64,000 nucleotides of DNA. Source: Acidimicrobiaceae bacterium (GTDB lineage Bacteria > Actinomycetota > Acidimicrobiia > Acidimicrobiales > RAAP-2). Numbering within the stretch: position 1 is the first letter of the stretch; each line of letters opens with the position of its first letter. A program made the translations under genes and the position numbers. Positions 15,814 to 24,686 of the stretch are shown one piece after another. The stretch spans positions 1 through 64,000 of the forward strand of contig PKWW01000067.1 in assembly GCA_003132165.1 (NCBI GenBank), read 5' to 3'. The notes below the pieces were generated by a model, which was not told where the DNA came from, searched no databases, and was given only the letters and a program-made list of their open reading frames with translations.

Positions 15814-17163
15814 CTAGGTCGAAAACCCCCGGATTTCCAGCAACTTGCGCCCCACTCTGCCAAAATTCAATGGTACGAGGGGCCTGTGACACCGCAGTGC
15901 CCGCCCGGCGTCACCGAGGTCACGCACCATGCGAATCCTGTATTTACGCACCAAAATGGCGCATTCTTCACTGAGAAATTCGTTGGGGTGATCGTTCGAG
16001 TCCGTCACCTGACCGTCAGTCACCCAGACGATCGGTCCGCGAGCGCTGGACCGGGCAACGGCCCAACGAAGCACGGGTCCGTCGACACCGTTGCCGACGT
16101 TGCCCACCGGAGCTCCTCTCACCACTGTTCCTCGGCTGGCGAGCATCCAGGCATTGGGTGTCGAACCGAGGTCGCCCGGCCGGTGGCTGTAGCCAACGAT
16201 GTCGGCGTCAGGAGCGCACCGTAGAAGCTTCGCCACGTCGTCGAGGCCAATGTCCATCGAGCCGGACTGGTCGATGACGACGATTCCCCCGTGCGACCAC
16301 TTCTTCGCACCGAAAGCTCGAAACTGGTGGTCGGTGAGTAGCCGGCCCGGGTAGCGCAGTACCGTGCCACTCACCGAGGCCGCGGGACGGCGCAGCGAGG
16401 CACTACGGGGGCGGTGCGCGCCCGCAAGCGACTCATCAAAGACCAGCGAGGCGAAATGGCCCGAGGGCGCCCTGCGACCGCCGGGTTCGAGCGAACGACG
16501 GAACTGACGAAGCGCCTCGGGCCCTACCGGTGCCATGGCCCGACTTGCCAGGTCGATCATCTTCGCGACCGCCACGGTGCCCCGGAGGTAACCGAGCGGA
16601 ACTCCGTCCGCGTCGAGTTCGGTCGAGGCGACGACGTCGACACCGATCTCGACCATGATCTTGACCGCCCTCTTCTTCACCGCGCGAAGTCCCGCCACCC
16701 ACGTGGGCTGCGCGCTCCTTATCCCGGCGAGATAGTCACGTTCGGCTCCGGTCGTCACCACGGCCAGGAGAAAGCACACCGCCTCTCGCCAATCGCCCTC
16801 CTCGGCCAAGCGGCGCGCTCCGCTCTTCTCGGTACCGTCGCGCAACAACGTCGTCGCGAAGCCGAGGTCGGCGAGCAGCGTGTTGACTCGAAATTCCTCG
16901 GCGCATTCGAGCGCGCGCGCAGAAACCTCGTCGCAGTGCGTCGACCGTGCGCCCTGATGCGGACTGACCCTGATGTGCATGAGCTCGTGGGCGCGCACCA
17001 CTCTCGACGTCGCGTCGGCGCCCAGCGGGACTTCGAGTATCCGCTCGGTGAGGTTGCAACTCGCGCCACCTCTACTCGTCGTACCGGGTCGCAAAGTCCA
17101 CGGGCCCTGCTCGAAACCGTCCATTCGACCCGTGACCAATTCGGGAAACGCCGCGGCGCTCAA
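15814..17163 (-). CDS. Putative metallopeptidase / VWA-like protein (DUF2201-type)
   Basis: 449 residues. The N-terminal half has a zinc-type HELMH motif (His59, Glu60, His63) in RVVRAHELMHIRVSP. The C-terminal half has a von Willebrand A-like fold with the MIDAS sequence DQSGSM (Asp298, Ser300, Ser302) and a later WVTDGQ. This combination fits the DUF2201 putative metallopeptidase/VWA-like family, whose members sit beside MoxR ATPases; no biochemical role is established. The TTG at 17163 overlaps the TGA of the MoxR gene by 4 bases; ATG at 17124 is an alternative. No terminator is visible between this gene and the SOS promoter downstream. Confidence 0.75.
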   Translation of the reverse strand: MSAAAFPELVTGRMDGFEQGPWTLRPGTTSRGGASCNLTERILEVPLGADATSRVVRAHELMHIRVSPHQGARSTHCDEVSARALECAEEFRVNTLLADLGFATTLLRDGTEKSGARRLAEEGDWREAVCFLLAVVTTGAERDYLAGIRSAQPTWVAGLRAVKKRAVKIMVEIGVDVVASTELDADGVPLGYLRGTVAVAKMIDLASRAMAPVGPEALRQFRRSLEPGGRRAPSGHFASLVFDESLAGAHRPRSASLRRPAASVSGTVLRYPGRLLTDHQFRAFGAKKWSHGGIVVIDQSGSMDIGLDDVAKLLRCAPDADIVGYSHRPGDLGSTPNAWMLASRGTVVRGAPVGNVGNGVDGPVLRWAVARSSARGPIVWVTDGQVTDSNDHPNEFLSEECAILVRKYRIRMVRDLGDAGRALRCHRPLVPLNFGRVGRKLLEIRGFST

Positions 17164-17891
17164 CGCAGAACTCCGATGCGCAGCGCGTCGAGCACATTCT
17201 GACCCTGGTCGGCGAAGACGAGTTGCGCGGCCCGCTCGGGCCCACAGTGACAGCGAAGCTGATCAAAGGCGTAGAACCGTCGAAGCGACACGCGGCGCGA
17301 CTCGTCACCCAGCGAGCCGGCAAGGGCGGGCTCGCGAAGATCGGTGCTTAGTCTCTCAACCGACGCGGGGTGCGGCCGGTCGATGCGGATTGCCACTGGG
17401 AACCGGTCGCGCAAGGCCACCGGGATGTCGTCGAGTTCCTCCAGATTCGTCGTCATGATCACCGAGAAATTTGGTCCGGGATTCGCCCACTCGCCGGTCT
17501 CGGGATTTCGCCACCGCGCCGACTCCTCAGAATCAGTCATCGCGAGCAGGGTGCTGAGCGCGTCACCCGACGCTCGGTCGACCTCGTCGACCACGAGGCG
17601 CCCGCCACGGCCCTCGTTCACGCGCCAGGCCCGGATTGCCGGACCCTCACGCCACTCCCAGCGTCCGTCGCCAGCCGGCATCCACGTGCCCGTGATCTCA
17701 CCGGTCGTCAGGTCCTCGGTGCAGACCAGGCGCTCGGCGACGTGATCGACGACTCCAAATCGCAGTGCCGCGTACGTCTTACCAGTGCCCGGGGGTCCGT
17801 AGAGCAAGACCCTCGTGATACCGGCCTCGATCACGTCACTGAAATCCCGCCAGCACTGTCCGACCTCATCGCCGTACCCGTCTTGTTCCAT
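17160..17891 (-). CDS. MoxR-type AAA+ ATPase
   Basis: 243 residues. Walker A GPPGTGKT (residues 32-39), Walker B VDEVDRA (101-107), sensor 1 MTTNLEE, and an Arg-finger region VALRDRFPV. The short insert EITGTWMPAGDGRWEWREGPAIRAW between Walker A and B is typical of the MoxR class. These ATPases work as chaperones for VWA-domain partners. ATG at 17891 with GGGAGG a few bases upstream. The stop overlaps the start of the VWA gene, so the two form a coupled pair. Confidence 0.85.
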   Translation of the reverse strand: MEQDGYGDEVGQCWRDFSDVIEAGITRVLLYGPPGTGKTYAALRFGVVDHVAERLVCTEDLTTGEITGTWMPAGDGRWEWREGPAIRAWRVNEGRGGRLVVDEVDRASGDALSTLLAMTDSEESARWRNPETGEWANPGPNFSVIMTTNLEELDDIPVALRDRFPVAIRIDRPHPASVERLSTDLREPALAGSLGDESRRVSLRRFYAFDQLRCHCGPERAAQLVFADQGQNVLDALRIGVLR

Positions 17892-18033
17892 TGCGCCTCC
17901 CTAGAAAGGACGCAACGGTCGTTCCAAAACCTCACGAATTCCGACTCGCCGAGTCGACTGTTCAAACTTTCGGAAGATGGCCGGTCAGCGACGTAGTCGT
18001 CGCCGCGAGACCCTCGGCCAGGGTCCGTTCGAT

Positions 18034-18750
18034 CTAAGCCTCTAAACCGAGGTACGCGCGACGAATCCGGTCGTCGCCCAACAGAGTTGCAGCAGCGTCC
18101 TCGAACCGCACCTCACCGTTCTCGAGCACGTAGCCGCGATCGGCGATTCGCAGCGCCTGGTTCGCGTTCTGTTCTACGAGCAGCACCGTAACTCCCTCTT
18201 CGCGAATCTTTCCGATGATCTCGAAGATCGACGCGATGATCTTGGGTGCCAGACCCAGACTCGGCTCGTCCAGCAAGAGCAGTCGCGGCTTGGCCATCAA
18301 CGCACGTCCAATCGCGAGCATCTGCTGTTCGCCGCCCGAAAGAGTACCGCCCAATTGCTTTCGACGTTCACCCAGCACCGGGAAGATCGTGAAGATATGT
18401 TCGTACTCTTCGTGGAAACTCCCCTTCCGGCCGAAAGCACCCATCTCCAGGTTTTCGCGCACCGTCATCGTCGCGAAGATCCGTCGGCCCTCAGGAACGT
18501 GACCCAGGCCCATTGAAACGAGTTCGTGGGCGGGTCGATTCTGGATCTGTTCGCCCTCAAAGATCACGCGACCAGAGAACGGCTTGTGAAGACCCGAAAT
18601 CATACGTAGGGTCGTCGTCTTGCCGGCCCCGTTCGCACCCAGCACGGTCACAATTTCGCCCTTGTCGACCGAGAGCGACAGATCGTGAATCGCCGGCACA
18701 CTGCCGTAACGAACTTGAACGTGTTCGACCTGCAGCATTGGTTCAGTCAT
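18034..18750 (-). CDS. livF: Branched-chain amino-acid ABC transporter ATPase LivF
   Basis: 238 residues, the usual LivF length. Walker A GANGAGKTT, signature LSGGEQQMLAIGRAL, Walker B LLLLDEPSLGLAP, and the LivF-type C-terminus ending in RRAYLGLEA. It energises the LivHM channel from the cytoplasmic face. Start ATG overlaps the livG stop (ATGA). It is the last gene of the liv cluster. Confidence 0.93.
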   Translation of the reverse strand: MTEPMLQVEHVQVRYGSVPAIHDLSLSVDKGEIVTVLGANGAGKTTTLRMISGLHKPFSGRVIFEGEQIQNRPAHELVSMGLGHVPEGRRIFATMTVRENLEMGAFGRKGSFHEEYEHIFTIFPVLGERRKQLGGTLSGGEQQMLAIGRALMAKPRLLLLDEPSLGLAPKIIASIFEIIGKIREEGVTVLLVEQNANQALRIADRGYVLENGEVRFEDAAATLLGDDRIRRAYLGLEA

Positions 18751-19553
18751 CAGTTCTCCGCCTTTTCGGCGGTGCCCAAATAGGCTTCGACGACCTTAGG
18801 GTTCTCCTGAATCTCCATGGGTGTGCCCTCGGCGATGATGCCGCCGAAGTTGAGCACCACGAGACGTTGCGCGAGTGACATCACGAGCTTCATGTCGTGT
18901 TCGATCAAGAGGATGGAAATTCCGAGTTCGGAGTTGATGCGTAAAATCAACTCGGCGAGCGCCAACTTCTCCGACGGGTTCGTGCCAGCCGCAGGCTCGT
19001 CGAGCAGCAAGACCTTCGGGTTCGTTCCCAACGCGCGCGCGATCTCAAGACGCCGTCGGTCGCCATAGGGCAGCGAGTCCGCCAACGTGTTCGTTCGGTG
19101 TGTCAGGCTCACGAACTCGAGGAGCTCGTGGGACCTCTGGTCCGAGTCGCGCTCCTCGTGGCGAGTCCGGGGAAGTCGGAGCATTGCGCCAATCGGGCCC
19201 GTCTTCTGGCGCGCCTCCACGCCAATCTTGACGTTCTCAAAGGTGGTGAGCGCATTGAACATGCGGCTGGTCTGAAACGTTCGCGACACGCCGGCCCGGG
19301 CCACGCGATGGGGGGCGCGCCCGATGATGCTCACCGAATGCGACTCATCCGGGGAGAAAGTGATGGAACCCTCCTGGGGCCGGTACACGCCCGTGAGGCA
19401 GTTGAACAGCGACGTCTTACCCGCGCCGTTCGGACCGATCACGCAGAGGATCTCGCCCCGCTGCTGCTGAAGGCTCACGTCGTTGAGGCTCGTCACGCCA
19501 CCGAAGCGAAGCGTCACGTTCTTGACGTCGAAAATTGGATCCGTGGCGCTCAC
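18750..19553 (-). CDS. livG: Branched-chain amino-acid ABC transporter ATPase LivG
   Basis: 267 residues. Walker A GPNGAGKTS, the LivG-specific long region with FQTSRMFNALTTFENV, signature LPYGDRRRLEIARAL, Walker B VLLLDEPAAGTNP, switch His in IEHDMKLVM. C-terminus EGTPMEIQENPKVVEAYLG is typical of the subfamily. GTG start overlapping the livM stop. It partners LivF as heterodimeric ATPase. Confidence 0.93.
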   Translation of the reverse strand: MSATDPIFDVKNVTLRFGGVTSLNDVSLQQQRGEILCVIGPNGAGKTSLFNCLTGVYRPQEGSITFSPDESHSVSIIGRAPHRVARAGVSRTFQTSRMFNALTTFENVKIGVEARQKTGPIGAMLRLPRTRHEERDSDQRSHELLEFVSLTHRTNTLADSLPYGDRRRLEIARALGTNPKVLLLDEPAAGTNPSEKLALAELILRINSELGISILLIEHDMKLVMSLAQRLVVLNFGGIIAEGTPMEIQENPKVVEAYLGTAEKAEN

Positions 19554-21385
19554 GATGGCTGCTCCTGGGTTATCGCGCCGAGCGCGTCAGCCGAGCCCAA
19601 ACCCAACTCAGCGTCGATGAACTCTCGCCGCCTGCGCTTCGATGGTACGAGTCCCTGGGGACGGAAGATCATCATGATCACCAACAAGGCACCGATGTAG
19701 AGGAGCAGATCCGATTCCTGGTAGCCCAGGTACGAGTGGAATGTGAGGTACGACGGCAGCCACTGCAGGAAGACCGCACCGACCAAGACACCAAGTATCG
19801 AGCCCATGCCGCCGAAGATGACGAGCACGAGGATGGTGATCGAGAGTTGCAGCACGAAGGTCGCCGGGAAGAGCACACCCACCTTCGCCGCAGTGAAGAC
19901 GCCAGCCACGCCCGCCGTCGAGGCTCCAATCGCAAAGGCCATCACCTTGTACTTGAGGGCGTTGATACCCAGCGACTGGGCCGCGACCTCATCTTCGCGG
20001 ATCGCCGCCCACGAACGTCCGACTTTAGAATTATTCAAGAAGTCGAAGAGGACGATCACCGGCACAATCACACCAAGCATCAAGTAGTAATAGGACAGCG
20101 GATCAGCGGGATTCCACGAATAGTGCAGTCCCAAGAGGTTGACGCTGAAGGTAGGAAGCGAAAGGGTACCGGGCGATCCGCCGGTCACCGCCGTCCAGTC
20201 ATTGGCGAGCACGTACACAATCTCTCCAAAGCCGAGTGTGACAATCGCCAAGTAGTCACCGCGCAATCGCAGCGTGGGTAGACCGAGGAGCACCCCTGCC
20301 AACATCGCCACCACGACAGCAGCCGGGATCACGACAAAAGGGTTTAAGTGGAATGGGGGCTGCAATGGAAGCGCGCCGGAGAAGTAGGCGGTCGTGTACG
20401 CACCGAGCGCATAGAACGCGACGTACCCGAGGTCGAGCAGGCCGGCGAAACCCACCACAACATTGAGCCCAACCGCCAGCAGACAGAAGATCCCAATCTG
20501 CTGGTAGAGCGAGATCTGCCAATACGAAGAAAGGTATTTTGGCGCCTCGTACGCAATGAATCCAGCACCGAGATAGGTGAGGACACGCATGGAAGGCGTC
20601 ACCACCAAAGCACGGCGACGGGGCGTCGCGGACATGGGCGCAGCCGAATTCCTCTTTCGAAGATACGAGAGTGCCAGGAGCAGGGCTAACACGACCCATA
20701 GGTACGTGGGCCAGTGGTGGAACATCGAGTCCCTGTAGCTCGGCTCAATCGCGTGCCATGAGAAACGAGGGCGAAGGAACGGATCGGCCGTCAAGCCGAA
20801 CAAGAGTGAGCCGACCAGTGCGCCGACCAAGATTGACCACTTAGGGAGCGAGCGAAGGCGCACGTTGGTCACGTGGAATACCTGATTTGCGCCGGTGAAC
20901 CATATCGCCAGTGCGAGCACGAGATAACCGTAGGTGCGGGTGTAGAGAAATTGGTGGGCGATCACGTGCAGCGACGCCTTGTGCGACACGTACGGTCCAG
21001 AGAAGTCTGCGATGAGCAGCGCTGCCACCACCGCGACAACTCCTGAGCCCCCGAGTGCGATCGATCTGGCAGGTCCGGAAGTTGCGGCCATCTTCTCAGC
21101 CATAGGGATGCGCGGCGTTGCCCTGCGACGTTTCCATACCCCATCTCGGATCTTGGCCCGGTACGTCAACAAGCAGCCAATGGCGATTCCAAAGATGAGG
21201 TAGCCAATGACGTGCGCGGTCAGGAGTGATGCTCGCAGGGCGTACAGCGGCTCGGCAATTGAACCCTCAGGACCGGTCATCACCGCAAGGACGGCGCCTC
21301 CGGCGGTGCCGGTGGCGACGCGACGATAGTCGTCGCCGGTGAGCTTCTTATACCAAGGGACTGTCGTATCGATCTCGGAACTCAT
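19550..21385 (-). CDS. livM: Branched-chain amino-acid ABC transporter permease LivM with long N-terminal extension
   Basis: 611 residues, against about 300-420 in most LivM proteins. The C-terminal part from about residue 270 is a standard LivM permease (GLNVVVGFAGLLDLGYVAFYALGAYTTAY, LRLRGDYLAIVTLGFGEI, EDEVAAQSLGINALKYKVMAFAIGA). The first roughly 265 residues add five or six further hydrophobic helices without an assigned function. ATG overlaps the livH stop by 4 bases. The C-terminus after the last helix is basic, then acidic. Confidence 0.9.
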   Translation of the reverse strand: MSSEIDTTVPWYKKLTGDDYRRVATGTAGGAVLAVMTGPEGSIAEPLYALRASLLTAHVIGYLIFGIAIGCLLTYRAKIRDGVWKRRRATPRIPMAEKMAATSGPARSIALGGSGVVAVVAALLIADFSGPYVSHKASLHVIAHQFLYTRTYGYLVLALAIWFTGANQVFHVTNVRLRSLPKWSILVGALVGSLLFGLTADPFLRPRFSWHAIEPSYRDSMFHHWPTYLWVVLALLLALSYLRKRNSAAPMSATPRRRALVVTPSMRVLTYLGAGFIAYEAPKYLSSYWQISLYQQIGIFCLLAVGLNVVVGFAGLLDLGYVAFYALGAYTTAYFSGALPLQPPFHLNPFVVIPAAVVVAMLAGVLLGLPTLRLRGDYLAIVTLGFGEIVYVLANDWTAVTGGSPGTLSLPTFSVNLLGLHYSWNPADPLSYYYLMLGVIVPVIVLFDFLNNSKVGRSWAAIREDEVAAQSLGINALKYKVMAFAIGASTAGVAGVFTAAKVGVLFPATFVLQLSITILVLVIFGGMGSILGVLVGAVFLQWLPSYLTFHSYLGYQESDLLLYIGALLVIMMIFRPQGLVPSKRRRREFIDAELGLGSADALGAITQEQPS

Positions 21386-22299
21386 GCCGATCTCCCGAGT
21401 CGCTCACCAAGCAAGCCCGTTGGTCGAAAGAGCAGGATCAGCACCAGAACGGAGAAGGCGATCACTTCCTCCATCCAAGGCTGCTGGAGCCAGTAGATCG
21501 GTGCGAACATGACTATTCCAAGGACCACGCCACCGATCATCGCGCCTCGAACATTACCAATGCCACCGAGCACCGCAGCTGTGAACGCGAGCAGCGCGGG
21601 CTTGAAACCCATGTCGTAGGAGATGCCCTGGTTGATTGCGACAAAGAAACCGGCGGCCCCACCCATGAAGCCGCCCAGGGCGAACGTACTGGCAATGGTT
21701 CGATTGACGTTGACGCCCATCAACGAGGCTGTTTCAGCGTCCATGGCAACGGCCCTGATGGATCGACCCATCTTGGTGCGTGACACAATGAAGTCGAGTA
21801 TGACCATCAACAGGAGCGCCGCGACGAGGATCACGAAGTCGAACATCGTGAACTGCCCACCCCAGAGCGTGACGACGACGTGGTTGCTAAATGGTTGTGT
21901 CGTCGCCTCGGGATAACGCCCGAATTCCTTACCGAAGAGATTCAAGAGAAAATACGAAGCGCCGATCGCTGAGATGAGATACGCCAACTTCGGGGCGTTC
22001 CGTCGACGAAGTGGTCGGTACGCAAAGCGCTCGATGGCGATTGCAACAAGAGTGCCCGCGATGCCGCTCACGATGACGCCCGTCACAATGAAGAAAAGTG
22101 AGAGCCAAACGCTCTGAACGACTGTCTGGTTCGACATCGCGTAATGCAAATAGAAATAGCCCGCAAAGCCCCCCGTCATGAGCACCTCGCTGTGCGCGAA
22201 GTTGATCAATCGAAGCACGCCGTAGACCAGGGTGTATCCGAGCGCCACCAAAGAGAAGATCAGCCCTGTGAAGGTTCCTTGCAGAATGTAATTGAACAA
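21382..22299 (-). CDS. livH: Branched-chain amino-acid ABC transporter permease LivH
   Basis: About 305 residues with eight or so helices. GYTLVYGVLRLINFAHSE, the EAA-like segment SRTKMGRSIRAVAMDAETASLMGVNVN and GGIGNVRGAMIGGVVLG are LivH signatures. The start chosen is TTG at 22299 because AAGGGG stands 7 bases upstream and LFNYILQGTFTG is where family members begin; the frame also extends to a TTG at 22365, but that would lie inside a stem-loop. Follows livJ after an intercistronic hairpin. Confidence 0.9.
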   Translation of the reverse strand: MFNYILQGTFTGLIFSLVALGYTLVYGVLRLINFAHSEVLMTGGFAGYFYLHYAMSNQTVVQSVWLSLFFIVTGVIVSGIAGTLVAIAIERFAYRPLRRRNAPKLAYLISAIGASYFLLNLFGKEFGRYPEATTQPFSNHVVVTLWGGQFTMFDFVILVAALLLMVILDFIVSRTKMGRSIRAVAMDAETASLMGVNVNRTIASTFALGGFMGGAAGFFVAINQGISYDMGFKPALLAFTAAVLGGIGNVRGAMIGGVVLGIVMFAPIYWLQQPWMEEVIAFSVLVLILLFRPTGLLGERLGRSA

Positions 22300-22345
22300 T
22301 TTCGCCCCTTGAACGCAGTTGGCAGATAGCGGTGATTCATCTTCA

Positions 22346-22386
22346 GAGTGAAATCGGCCGCCCAATCCGGGCGACCGATTCCACTC
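22346..22386 (-). promoter_or_regulatory. Intercistronic stem-loop between livJ and livH
   Basis: Two 18-base arms (22346-22363 and 22369-22386) with a 5-base loop; the two non-Watson-Crick positions can form G-U pairs in one orientation. No T-run follows on the minus strand, so it is not a simple terminator. Its position fits a 3' stabiliser or partial terminator that keeps binding-protein mRNA in excess over the permease and ATPase messages. Confidence 0.6.
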
Positions 22387-22412
22387 TCAAAAGTTACGTC
22401 AACTAGGAAAAA

Positions 22413-23657
22413 CTACGGCGTTGACGTTCCAACCTGCTTGATGACCGCGGAGACACCGTTCGGCGTCGTCGAGACGGCAACCTTGTAGATGTTGATCACC
22501 TTGGACTTAACGTCACCGCTCGAAGTGAACGTGATCGTCTTGGAGATGCCCACGTAGCTCAACTTCTTCAATTCATTCGTAATGTTCTTACGAGTAACTG
22601 AATGAATCTTGGTCATCGCCGCGAAGATCATGTTCGCAGCGTCGTACGACTCGGCCGAGTACGCACCTGGCTGAACCTTGAACAGCTTCTGGTAGCCCGT
22701 GTTGAACTTCTTACCAGGCGCAGTGGTGTTGACAATGGCCTTGCAAGCGCAGGTCAGCAACACGCCATTGCCATCACTCTGCTTGGAGAGGTCGGCCATG
22801 AAGTGGGGGTCGTCTGAACCGTCACCACTCATCAGAACGCCGGCGTAGCCCGCAGTGCGGACAATATCGGTGATCTGAGCAAAGTCACAGTAGTAACCGC
22901 CGAAGAACACAGCCGTGATCCCCGAAGGAATCGTTACCTGGTCGTTCGTCCCGGTTCCGCCGTTGCCACAAGCAGTCGTTGCAGGCACCGTTGCGGTCGT
23001 GACGGTTGCTCCATCAGCCTTCGCCGTCGCGGCAACTGCTGATGCCAAACCGGCACCGTAGCTACTCGCGTCATTGATGACTTCGATGTTCTTCTTGGCG
23101 AGCGTCTTCGCAAGGTAGTTACCGTCAGCCGGTCCCTGAATGTTGTCATTGGGAACGTCACGGAAGAAGTCCTTGTACTTAGCATTCGTAGGCGTCACGA
23201 CGGGGGGCGTTGCTGTTGGGTCAGGCTGCGTGATCGACACTCGCGTCGCCGAAGGGCTCACGATTGGCATGTCAGACGGGCCGTAGACCGGAATCGATGC
23301 AACCGTCGCACCCGAGTATGAAGGTCCAACTACTGCAACAACCTTCTTATTCGACGCAATCTGTGTGGCAATCGAAGGAGCGACCGTTGGGTCACCCTGG
23401 TCGTCAGCACTGATCAACTTGACGTTGAACTTGCGGGTCGCCGTTGCGTTCCAGTCAGCAACAGCCAACTTCACACCGTTGTCCTCGTTGATTCCAAGGG
23501 CCGCGCTACCGCCCGAAAGAATCCCCTGGAACGCAATTGTGTAAGTCGGCACCTTGCCAGCGGCGCCAGCAACTGTTGAAGCCGCCACGGTTACGCCTGA
23601 GAGCGCTAACGCTCCAGCCGCAAGAATCGCGCCAACCTTCGTTGTCTTTAATTTCAT
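22413..23657 (-). CDS. livJ: Branched-chain amino-acid ABC transporter substrate-binding protein
   Basis: 414 residues, a type I periplasmic-binding fold (Peripla_BP_6). Signal peptide 1-33 (AVAG/AGAAG region), then TYTIAFQGILSGGSAALGINEDNGVKLAV, VVAVVGPSYSGATVASIPV and YDAANMIFAAM, all typical of the Liv/Leu-Ile-Val family. The signal peptide has no lipobox Cys, whereas such proteins are usually lipoproteins in Gram-positive bacteria. ATG with GGAGAGG upstream. First gene of the liv cluster; ligand (branched-chain amino acids, amides or urea) is not certain. Confidence 0.9.
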   Translation of the reverse strand: MKLKTTKVGAILAAGALALSGVTVAASTVAGAAGKVPTYTIAFQGILSGGSAALGINEDNGVKLAVADWNATATRKFNVKLISADDQGDPTVAPSIATQIASNKKVVAVVGPSYSGATVASIPVYGPSDMPIVSPSATRVSITQPDPTATPPVVTPTNAKYKDFFRDVPNDNIQGPADGNYLAKTLAKKNIEVINDASSYGAGLASAVAATAKADGATVTTATVPATTACGNGGTGTNDQVTIPSGITAVFFGGYYCDFAQITDIVRTAGYAGVLMSGDGSDDPHFMADLSKQSDGNGVLLTCACKAIVNTTAPGKKFNTGYQKLFKVQPGAYSAESYDAANMIFAAMTKIHSVTRKNITNELKKLSYVGISKTITFTSSGDVKSKVINIYKVAVSTTPNGVSAVIKQVGTSTP

Positions 23658-23852
23658 CTATTCACCTCTCCGGAATGAACGGCTAATCACCGTTCCAAGA
23701 AGGTAGCAGGAAAATGTTTCACAACTCTCACCAAGAAATTTCTAAATGATTACCTTGCTGTTAAGAATTTGCTGGCCCGAAATCAGAAATTGTCCTCACA
23801 ATTGCAATCCCATCAGGTACCTAACTTGATTGTCGGAAAGAATCTCCTCTTG

Positions 23853-23907
23853 CGAACAGGTGTTTGATTTTGCCGAACTATTGACATAGGCTACGAACAA
23901 CTGTTCG
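23853..23907 (+). promoter_or_regulatory. lexA promoter with perfect and degenerate LexA boxes
   Basis: A perfect LexA box CGAAC-N4-GTTCG is at 23894-23907, ending 11 bases before the lexA ATG. A degenerate copy with one mismatch (CGAAC-N4-GTTTG) is at 23853-23866. Between them, -35 TTGATT (23864-23869) and -10 TAGGCT (23887-23892) have a 17-base spacer, placing the start site inside the perfect box. This is the expected autorepression layout. Confidence 0.8.
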
Positions 23908-23918
23908 TGGAGGAACTT

Positions 23919-24542
23919 ATGGCGGAAGTATTAACCCCGATGCGGCGACAAATTCTGGAGTTCATCATCACTTGTCAGCGCGAACGGAATTTTCCTCCGA
24001 CGATTCGAGAGATTGGTGATCACGTCGGCTTGAAATCTCCGGCCACGGTTGCGAATCACATTGAGGTCTTGAAGAATGCCGGATTTATTGAAAAGAACCC
24101 GCAGCAGCCACGTACGCTGACCGTCCGTCTCGATGTGCAGAACCCGGTCCCCGATCAACATATCCGCCACATACCATTTGTGGGCGACGTTGCCGCTGGA
24201 ACTGGCGTGCTTGCCGCCGAGAGCAGCCACGAGTTGATGTCGATTCCCGAGCAGTTCGCGGGACGCGGCGACAGTTTCGTGCTGCGAGTACGCGGCGATT
24301 CGATGATCGATGCCGGTATCCTTCCCGGTGACTTCGTCGTCGTGCAGCGTCAAAGTACCGCCAATACGGGCGAGATCGTCGTGGCGGGTATCAACGAAGA
24401 TGAGGCAACGGTCAAGCGCTTCTTCCCACAAGGATCTCGGATCATTCTGAAACCGGAGAACAGCACTCTCGAGCCAATGGAGTTCTCCGCTGACGACGTG
24501 AACATTTTCGGTCGCGTCATTTCGGTGTTGCGCAGCTACTGA
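23919..24542 (+). CDS. lexA: LexA repressor
   Basis: 207 residues from the ATG at 23919, chosen over GTG at 23907 because GGAGG lies 5 bases upstream and the GTG is inside the operator. N-terminal winged helix (FPPTIREIGDHVGLKSPATVANHIEVL), self-cleavage site Ala93-Gly94 (VAAGTG), catalytic Ser128 (RGDSMID) and Lys166 (TVKRFF). It represses SOS genes until RecA filaments trigger autocleavage. In Mycobacterium lexA stands next to the LysM-nrdR pair; here it is 8 kb away, but the shared operators remain. Confidence 0.97.
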   Translation: MAEVLTPMRRQILEFIITCQRERNFPPTIREIGDHVGLKSPATVANHIEVLKNAGFIEKNPQQPRTLTVRLDVQNPVPDQHIRHIPFVGDVAAGTGVLAAESSHELMSIPEQFAGRGDSFVLRVRGDSMIDAGILPGDFVVVQRQSTANTGEIVVAGINEDEATVKRFFPQGSRIILKPENSTLEPMEFSADDVNIFGRVISVLRSY

Positions 24543-24686
24543 GAGGCGCTCTCCTGTAATTCTCGGGTGCGATTACTCCTCTTGGCGAGTGACACATATC
24601 TCGTCGGGTTCGGAGTGACTCGAGCGATGGCATTGGATTGAAATTGCGTCGTGGATCAGTTACGCCACTATGTTGGCGACCGCACT

